The notes under the pieces are model-generated. The model made no database searches, was not told the origin of the DNA, and worked only from the letters and a program-made list of their open reading frames with translations. Below are positions 56,125 to 64,000 of a stretch of DNA of 64,000 bases, piece after piece. The stretch comes from Luzula sylvatica. Taxonomy: Eukaryota > Streptophyta > Magnoliopsida > Poales > Juncaceae. The stretch is from contig OX326959.1 in assembly GCA_946800325.1 (NCBI GenBank), forward strand, positions 27,201,615 through 27,265,614, read 5' to 3'. The stretch's first letter is position 1. Each line of letters opens with the position of its first letter. The position numbers and the translations under genes were made by a program.

Positions 56125-56733
56125 TAATTAATAGTATAAGAAAGAGTCTCCCGTTAACAGTGATGTTTACTGATTCCTTGACCAAGTGCACAATTATACA
56201 CACCAACTTTGAACGGGACATTTAATGTACCACACCCGTCGTGATCTTAATCTATGAATACGTTCACGCATGATATTGGAAAATATAAACATTTAATCTA
56301 TGAACGAGATAATAAAAAATCATCAAATTAATTAATTAATTTTTATAATTGATTTAATTAAATATTTGACACATTTAATTCACACGTAAAAAATTTATAA
56401 TATATTAATATTAAATTACATGCTAATTAACATATCAATTTAATTAAACGATTAATTAAATTATTTAATAAAATTAATTAATTCACTTATCCACATTTGT
56501 CATCTCGACATATCATCAACGATATTATTTTGAATTTGGTGTGTGAAGGAAAATTTTCCATACAAACTACAAAATAATCAATAATCAATCCCTTTTCCAC
56601 CCTCCACCTCAGGCCATGACCATGACCATGACCCCTTCCTCGTTGCCAAACTATCTAAGCAAACCCAACAAGAGAAATAAATCCAAAAATTTATAATCAC
56701 AAAAAGCTAAGTATTCATTTTGATACAGTACCA
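56125..56733 (+). promoter_or_regulatory. Upstream region of NPF-D
   Basis: The proximal 180 bp resembles that of NPF-C (TACAAACTACAAAATAATCA, CCCTTTTCCACCCTCC, ATGACCCCTTCCTC, TTTTGATACAGTACCA). Further up, CACCAACTTTGAACGGGACA corresponds to CGCCAGCTCTGAATGGGA of NPF-C. ATGACC is repeated three times near 56613-56630. The Helitron abuts its distal end. Confidence 0.5.
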
Positions 56734-59700
56734 ATGGAGGCAGAGCATCTTCCTCTCCTCAGTCCATCTGAGCCGTTGATTGGATTTGTTGATTACCGTG
56801 GCCGTCCGATTAACCGCTCCTCCTCTGGTGGCTGGCCTTCTGGCCTTTTCCTCCTCGGTACCTCTTTGTTTCTCTCTGTTAATTGATTTCCTCGCCTACC
56901 CATTATTTGATTTCCATTTATTGTCTCTGTTGCAAACCAATTTGCATACTTTTTTGTTAATTATACAAAATAAGCTTCTTTGTCTAGTTTCCTTAAAACC
57001 ATTTTCAAAGCACGAGTAGATTGACTCAAGAGAAGGTTATATATGTAAAATACTCAAAAAGTGTATATGTATGACTATCACTTTTTTAAATTCCCACAAA
57101 CAATATGAGGGTCTATATGCAAACAAAATCTACAAAATTTCTTCATTAGTTTTTCTAAAAAGAAATTCTTCATTAGTCCTCTAAAGAATCTATAATTACT
57201 AATTCAGTATTGGAGGTGGCGTCGAGATTTGCGTACTATGGTGTATCATCTAATCTGATAATGTACTTGACCGGCCCACTTGGTCGATCCAACGCAGAAG
57301 CCGCTGCTTCGGTCAATACATGGTCAGGTTCTGCGTCTCTTATGCCAATTGTCGGCGCGGTATTGGCCGACTCATGGATTGGAAGATTTTACGGAATTAT
57401 TCTAGCCACTTTTTTTTACATACTGGTTAGTGTAGTTTAATGATTACTTTCTTTTATGTGATCTTTTTTTTGTTTTCGTAATATTGAAATTTAAATGGGT
57501 TCGAATGCCAATATTCCAAATATTCAGAAAGAACAAGACGATCCTCAAAATCAACTATTTTATTCCACTGTGACCTATAAAAAAGGAAATATACTTGGCC
57601 TTCCAAACTCGTGTCAACATTCTTGATGGGATGACAAAAATAATTAATTATAATATTTAATTAAGTTAATTGAATATAAATTGATACATTTAATTAATAC
57701 GTCAATAATTTATAATATGTTAATATTAATAAATATTTATTGACGTGTCAATTTAATCAAACGATCAATTTAATCGCTAATCGAATCAATTAATAATATT
57801 AATTAATGAGTATTTAATATTTAATATAAGGTTTCAACTTTCATGTGCATGTGCCTAATTTTAGGAAAGGTTATTTCTAGAATTAATTTTTCTTCATATA
57901 AAGTGGCAATATATTCTTATCAGCATATCTCTCTTAACTATAGTATGTATTACAATGATAATATTTTATTAATATATTATGCATTATCTTTCTTAAATTA
58001 GTATTACAAAATATAGAAATCACTAATTCAAATAAACTATAATTCAACAATTGTTAGATTATTCATGTATAGATTAATAATAAATTGTATTTAATACTTA
58101 TTCTTTTTTATTCTATTAAATTAAGAAAGATAAATTTGACAACTCAAAGCTGTTTCCAGTACATATCATGACTACAGTGTGGTATTTTGGTAAAAATATA
58201 GATAGACGTTTTAGGCGAAGAAATATTAGTTCTAGCAAAAACGCTATTCTATTAATTAATGATAGGCTAAACATATGTATTGTTCATTTATAAAAAAAAT
58301 CATAAAAATTGGATTTAATGATACATCATTTTAAAAATCTAATTTCCAAAATACTCTATTAAATTGGTATATCATTGAACTCTCCATATAATTTATTTAT
58401 CTTCTGTATTATTTTTAATCATTATAGTTCGAGTCTTCAATTTCTTGTATTTTGAATTAATTATAGGGTTGTGGAATGCTGAGTCTATCAACAGTAATTT
58501 CATATCTCAATCCGACTGAATGTACAGCAAATTCGAGTTCGTCAGATTGTGGTCCAACTGGTTTCCAGCTCGCATTTTTCTTCTTCTCGTTGTATCTCAT
58601 CGCAATTGCTCAAGGCTTCGACAGGCCGTGCAGTCTGGCTTTCGGCGCGGACCAATTCGACCAGAACGACCCAATCGAGCGTGCTTCTAGAAGCTCCTAT
58701 TTTAATTGGTGGTATTTTGCCATGTCTATTGGTATAACCGTTGCAGTCATAGTACTGAGCTATATACAGGTACAAATACAAATTATTCAATTTTCATTTT
58801 AAAAAAATAACTTACTACTAATTATGTGTTTATTATTTTGTGCAGGACAATGTAGGGTGGGGATTGGGTTATGGAGTGCCATGTGCCATCATGGTATTCA
58901 CACTCATGGTATTCTTGATCGGTATAAAAAAATACCGATTCTACGTATTGGAAAAAAATAGCCCATTCGTCCGAATAGGAAAGACGTTCTTCTCTTTGGC
59001 TATGCGTGGTTGGAACAATAATAATATCGCTCGAAGTATAGAAGAAAATCAAGAAAGCCAACATGACAACAAGTACGCATGTCAAATACTAATTCATCAC
59101 TAAAGAATCTCAAATTAATTTACAAAAAATTCAGATATTTGGTGAGATCTAATGAGGAAATAGACGAAGCGAAAAACATTCTTCGACTATTGCCAATATG
59201 GGCCACGAGTCTGATCTATGGGATGGTCTTTGCGCAACTCACCACTTTTTTCACGAAGCAAAGTGAAACCCTCGATCGAAACCTGTCCTCCACTCTCCTC
59301 GTGCCACCTGCCGCGCTCCAAAGCTTTGGTACAATTGCAATCATTGTGTTCATACCAATGTATGATCGTGTAGTGGTACCGATAGCGCGTAAAATTAACA
59401 AATCACCACGTGGCATCACGTTGCTTCAGAGAGTGGGGGCGGGCATGGGCATCTCACTAGCTTGCATGATCGTGGCAGCTTTAGTGGAAATGAAACGCCT
59501 CGAGACGGCACGAGAATACGGTCTAGTCGACCTGCCTGACTCGACTGTGCCGATGAGTCTATTTTGGGTGGCTCCACAATACGTACTTATTGGAATGGCA
59601 GACGTGTTTACCGTTGTTGGTTTGCAAGAATTCTTTTACGATCAGGTCCGTTGCAAAAAAAATATTCAGCTAAAAGATTCATTTTTTATGTGGGTTTGGA

Positions 59701-60255
59701 TTTTAACGATTACCTGGCCTCGTCAAATATTTAACAGACATACAAAAATTACATAAATAAATATTATTTACATGCGTTGTACAACTGAACATTCAATGTG
59801 TTCAAAAAAATATAAAAATTATATATAAAAGATATAATAAACATATATAAATGTATACTGGACATACAAAAAATATAAAATTGATAGGCATTATACAGGC
59901 GGTGATTAACAGACAGGAAAATCATTTCTCTACTATTTATAATGATTAATCAAAATACATTTCTTCATTTAATGCGATTTTTTTGGACATTTAGATGCCA
60001 GATTCATTGAGAAGTCTGGGTTTAGCATTGTATGCGAGTATACTCGGTGTTGGTGCCTATTTGAGTAGCATATTGATATCGGTGCTAGATGAGTTAACCA
60101 GTCGAAACGGGGATAGTTGGTTTTCGAACAATTTAAACAAGGCACACTTGGATTATTTTTATTGGCTCTTGGCAGTGTTGAGTGCTCTAGAGTTATGTCT
60201 ATTTATTTATTTATCTCGAGGTTTTGTTTATAAGAAGAAGATCGATGTATTGTGA
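56734..60255 (+). CDS. NPF-D, NRT1/PTR (NPF5-type) transporter, 6 exons, ExxER and TM4 Lys altered
   Basis: Proposed exons are 56734-56857, 57208-57425, 58467-58769, 58846-59072, 59135-59645 and 59995-60255, joining to 548 codons including the stop (547 aa). The first exon encodes the same residues as in NPF-C. The TM1 motif is EVASR as in NPF-C, and the Gly before it has become Val (exon 2 begins TA rather than GA). The TM4 motif reads GFDRPC: the lysine equivalent to K164 of Arabidopsis NRT1.1 is Arg (R167, codon 58623-58625). [15 protein letters not shown] and LQEFFYDQ are retained. The frame is open and splice sites are sound, so it is not an obvious pseudogene, but two coupling residues differ from the family norm. 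Confidence 0.86.
57790..58390. mobile_element. Decayed MITE in NPF-D intron 2
   Basis: It carries the same remnants as NPF-C 36721-37370 (AATATTAATTAATGAGTATTT, ATGATACATCATTTTAAAAA, ATATCATTGAACTCTCC), so it was present before C and D separated. Confidence 0.5.
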
Positions 60256-61773
60256 TCTATATTTTTGTATTGTTTTGTAAAGTGAATTTAGTTGATAAAT
60301 ATGTTGGAAATTTGTAAGAAGAAACTGAAGACATAAACTTACTTATTACTTGTAATATTCATCGAATATGTATAAATATTGTGAAAGAAATTCAAAAAAT
60401 TAAGCCAAATCCAACAATGCTTGATATTTAAGACGAAGTAGAAGAAGCAGCGAAGAATAAGAAGCAATAACGCATAGCCATGGCTGCCTGCAAGCTTCTT
60501 TAGCTTCAATGCCTGATGCCCAGCCGAAATTAAGGTCTAATTAAGTAATAACTAAAACAAAACTGGAAAATCAGAAGAAAAAAAATCACGAAAATGCATG
60601 CTGCCCAGTCAAACAATTAGAGCTCTGGTATTTCTCCTCTTGCTTTCTCCAATTTCTCTAATTTCTCCAATTGGTTTTCTCCAATGAGCATAGTATCAAC
60701 ATTTTTCAGATCTTTGGTAACAACATTGGTCTGATAACAAAAATAAATAACAAACTAGGGTAAAATAGGAAGTAAAAAGAAGAAAAAAATGAAAAAAAAA
60801 GATAAGAAGATCGAACCTGTGAGCCGCCTGAGTCTCCCCTCGAATTCGACTGAGCTTCGGATCCGGTCAGTGCTGTCAAGGAGGGGCCAGTCTCTTAGCG
60901 GCTCCAGTGAGTCGCAGGTCCAGTAAAACAAAATTCTTTAGAGAAAATACTCTGATGATTGCAGGGAGGAGAGAACAAGTTTATGCTCACAGCAAGTCGG
61001 ATCCTAATAAAATCCGCTATCAAAATTGCAATAATTCGCAATTTCACCCGCTGTAGCACTCATGGTGCCCAAAATTCTTGTTATATTTCAATACATTATT
61101 GCGTTATATCTCTTGAAATCATTATATCTGTTATAGCGGAGCGGGCTAATTATTAAAATGACTTTTTTTTAGGTGTAGCATTATCAAAAGCTCAATTTGT
61201 AAGAATAACTAATCATTTCTACAAATTACAAATCTAACTCTTTCTCCAGAGGGTCTGACGAAGGAGATTGTACTACTTCGTCACAGTGTCTGGCGAAAGT
61301 GCTAAGAGGTTAATTTGGATATTAATCAAGGGGTTAAGTACTGTTAACTTTCTTTTGCCAGATCATCCGGCGAAAGTGCACGGATTTGATGACATCCTTC
61401 CCAGGGTGGTGGAATGGGCGGCGAAAGAGATGTTTTGATTTTTTTTTTATTTTTTGTGGCAATTTGAACATTTTTTTTGACACTTTCAGAATTACAATTG
61501 GCAAATAATGAAAATACGAAAGTTTTAGATTTTTTAAGAACTATAATTAGATATTTTCGTTGTAATTTCCACGAAACATTTGCTCACTTAAAATTGTTCA
61601 CAATATAGCTAGTAAGTAAATTTGAAAATTTTATAAAGTAAATAGAAAAAACAAAAAATTAAATATTCATATATAATCAAAACATCTATGTCCACGATCA
61701 TGGCGAAATATCCAAATATAAACACAAACATCAAAAATACATGAAAACACATCCAAACACACACCTGCAAACA
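60256..61773. other. 3' flank of NPF-D, intergenic
   Basis: The 3' UTR should lie in the first 300 bp. The region 61190-61440, with GGCGAAAGTGC and TTGCCAGATCATCCGGCGAAAG, resembles repeat remnants at 32.4 and 39.4 kb. Around 61000-61140, AGCGG-type words recall the hAT-like elements. No gene can be supported. Confidence 0.35.
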
Positions 61774-63873
61774 TTAACCTTGTCCACCACGTGCACGTTC
61801 ACGACCACCAACACCACATCGGGAAATGGAAACACGTGAACGTCCATGATCCCGCTGGGTGAACTGCATGATATGACCATCACCATCGTCGTCTTCGTCA
61901 CTATCTGAGTCAAACAGACTGTCGACGTGATCGTCGGTGCCATCTTGTGGCAGATATGTCAGCATGTCCCTACCCCGGGTGCAAGACATGATCACACTCT
62001 TGCAAGTCCTCTGCAAGCCTATCTTCAATACGGGAGTGATCGCTGCCCCCGCCTGGCGTATCATGTGCATCATCTGACGAGCATAATCCAAACCCTCATT
62101 CATGTCATGTTCCAGCAAGTTTCAATTAGATTACATTCAAACATAATAATTTTGAATAACAACAACAACAAGAACGTACCACATCGACTATACTAGGCTC
62201 TCTAGCTCAATAACGTACAGCCGAAGGCACCTCGTGCTCAACTGCAGACTGGACCCGTGGACGGCATGCACCGCAAACCAAGTCATGTAGGCTCGTGTGT
62301 TTCTGGTCATACGGATCACTAGCCGGGACGGGATGCGCTATAGCATTATTCCACCGTTGGATGTGAAGCGCCCACTTAGTCGGTCAATCATCCCCCCGAT
62401 TGTTGATGACCTTATGCAAGGGCAACTCGAGGGAGCAAGGAGGTGGAGGTATGACCTGAGAGAAATAAATAAAACTTATAAATAACAAATTTGCAATGGA
62501 AATTGAAATAATTAACAATTTTTTTAATAGAAAGTTGAATGGGCAAATTTGAACTATCACATCACCTCTCTGGGTGGTTTGGCTCTACAATCGAAAAAGA
62601 ATCAGCAGACACAGGGTGAAAGTGAATGCCTCGTCCTGATGGCAAATCGGGAGGAGGTACTGACAAACCGAATTGTACAGGGTCTACTTGATCACATCTT
62701 GACGAAGCCTATTATAGAAAAAGTGAATTTTACAAATTCAAAAAAATGAAGTTACATATCCAAATAAAAATCAAACATGTCGGAATAGTCGTGTGCAGAC
62801 GCTATCTCACCATGCGGTGTCTTGTTCGCGTAACTCCTGCATCTGATGTATACGATATCATACGTCAAAGGATCATCCATGCGAAGATCGTGCTCTGGTG
62901 TGATCTTTGGCGCATGAATTGGAAATCGAGAATACGACCACATGGCAAGATGTATCTGGCAATCCCCGGTCTCTTTCTTACCTGGGTCGGTGGCCTTGCA
63001 TAGCGAACGGTACAAGTATGCCAATACCGCACTCCCTCAACCGTACTAATCCATGGCATACATATCATCCATCAACGTCAAGTACATGACATGCACACAA
63101 TCATCCGTAAGGTCCGAAAACAATATCGATCCGAGAAAGTAAAGCATGTGAGCTCTAACTTGTCTCAAGACCTACAATGAGATAATTATAAATTTTAATT
63201 TATTAAAAATAAATATGAAAATGTCATCTAATATTATTTACGTGAACATGATCGTGAAGTTGATGTTCTTCAAGCAAACTGAAGTGATGCTGGATCCATC
63301 TAGCCTTAATCTGCATCTTACTTTTATTTTTGAAGGTGATATGATTCGGTTGAATGCCAAGAATCTCATGTATGTAATTCTTCCAACCATGTCCATTATT
63401 ATTCGCCAGGCATGTTGGTATCCCCGAATGGGGAGACCAAGGAAACAAAAGACGTCATGTAGGGTAATCGCCATCTCACCATGTTTCATATGGAAGGTGT
63501 GTGTCGGTTGCCTCCAATGCTCGATCTAGTTTTGGAATAACACCGAATCGACGTCCATAGTACCAAGCATGTAACAGTCGTAGAGTCGCGATATCTCGTA
63601 AAATGGCTGATACATATACCATGTAAGAGCAACTTCGTAGTGCTGCGGACGCACCGGCACATGCGGAACTTGTGCTCCCTCTACATCGAATAGATGAGAC
63701 CGGTGGAGGTCCTCCAAGGATAATGTGGCAGCATACTCCTCCTCCTCCTCCTCCTCCTCCTCCTCCTCCTCCTCGTCAACTCCGGGGCCGAACACGTGCT
63801 TCTCGGGTCCTCGCCTCAAACCCCCACCGCGACTCGAACCCTCATCGCTACCGCTAGCCCCAAAAGTGATCAA
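61774..63873 (-). pseudogene. Plant mobile domain (MAIN-like) pseudogene
   Basis: On the minus strand from the ATG at 63873: an acidic run of Glu, then YEVALTWYMYQPFYEISRLY, DSVLFQN, a TAG (63526-63528), and in the same frame IEHWRQPTHTFHMKHGEMAI with LHDVFCFLGLPIRG. These are the N-terminal motifs of the plant mobile domain, as in the gene at 23409. Further on, AHMLYFLGSILFSD and GSAVLAYLYRSLCKATD (62990-63160) follow, with two more stops, TAG 63046-63048 and TGA 63037-63039. The last part (62118-61774) resembles the linker and an acidic, Arg/Gly-rich tail. At least three nonsense codons make it non-functional. No TIRs were found; its element may extend past the window. Confidence 0.75.
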
Positions 63874-64000
63874 AACAAGCTGTAAAAAATATAATAGAAT
63901 AATCTATTAATTAGTGATAATACAATAATATTATAATAACTACATAAAATTATAAAATTATAATATACCAAATTGTTTGATTAAAAAATATTTCAAATAG
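63874..64000. other. Right edge, no gene seen
   Basis: AT-rich non-coding sequence upstream of the plant mobile domain pseudogene. Confidence 0.4.

Overview
The window is nuclear DNA from a flowering plant, most likely a eudicot. It is AT-rich and has spliced genes with GT..AG introns, plant-only families (NPF transporters, a GT47 xyloglucan-type glycosyltransferase, plant mobile domain genes), plant-type transposons of many classes and a piece of plastid DNA. The species cannot be named from the sequence.

The backbone is a dispersed tandem cluster of four NPF (NRT1/PTR) transporter genes, all on the + strand and closest to the Arabidopsis NPF5.10-5.16 type: NPF-A (282-2996), NPF-B (10648-12968), NPF-C (34868-39194) and NPF-D (56734-60255). 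A and B have four exons. C and D are a younger pair with six exons and very similar sequence. All four reconstruct to uninterrupted reading frames of 539-547 codons with good splice sites, and all have an unusually short central loop. C and D have lost the second Glu of the ExxER proton-coupling motif, and D also has Arg for the TM4 Lys. One intronless GT47 gene (20131-21564) lies between B and C.

The space between the genes is mostly mobile DNA, much of it with clear ends and target-site duplications (TSDs). From left to right: a Mutator-type MITE in NPF-A intron 2; a decayed Ty1/copia element with nearly identical LTRs (4111-9980); a SINE (10059-10192); two hAT-like elements (14110-15328, 16353-17348); a complete Mutator-like element (22743-29477) with an intact transposase and an intact plant mobile domain gene facing each other; MITEs and microsatellites (30-32 kb); an 889-bp Mutator-type element in NPF-C intron 2; an orphan MAPKK exon (42.1-42.3 kb); retroelement repeats with palindrome clusters (30.7-31.3 and 43.4-44.3 kb); a Ty1/copia element on the minus strand with deletions (44431-48555); a Sirevirus-like solo LTR (49191-50607); a LINE tail; a psbD/psbC plastid insert (51.3-51.8 kb); a non-autonomous Helitron (52702-56124); and a dead plant mobile domain gene at the right edge (61774-63873).

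The most unusual signal is in the interior of the first copia element. More than twenty short hairpins are scattered over 4.7 kb. Each has the same five-base loop type (YNGAA or close) closed by a C-G pair, but the arms differ from site to site and still complement each other. A second structural theme is that several elements carry clusters of a short palindrome: the Mutator TIRs, the solo LTR, and two related LTR-like repeats whose flanks match but whose palindromes differ.
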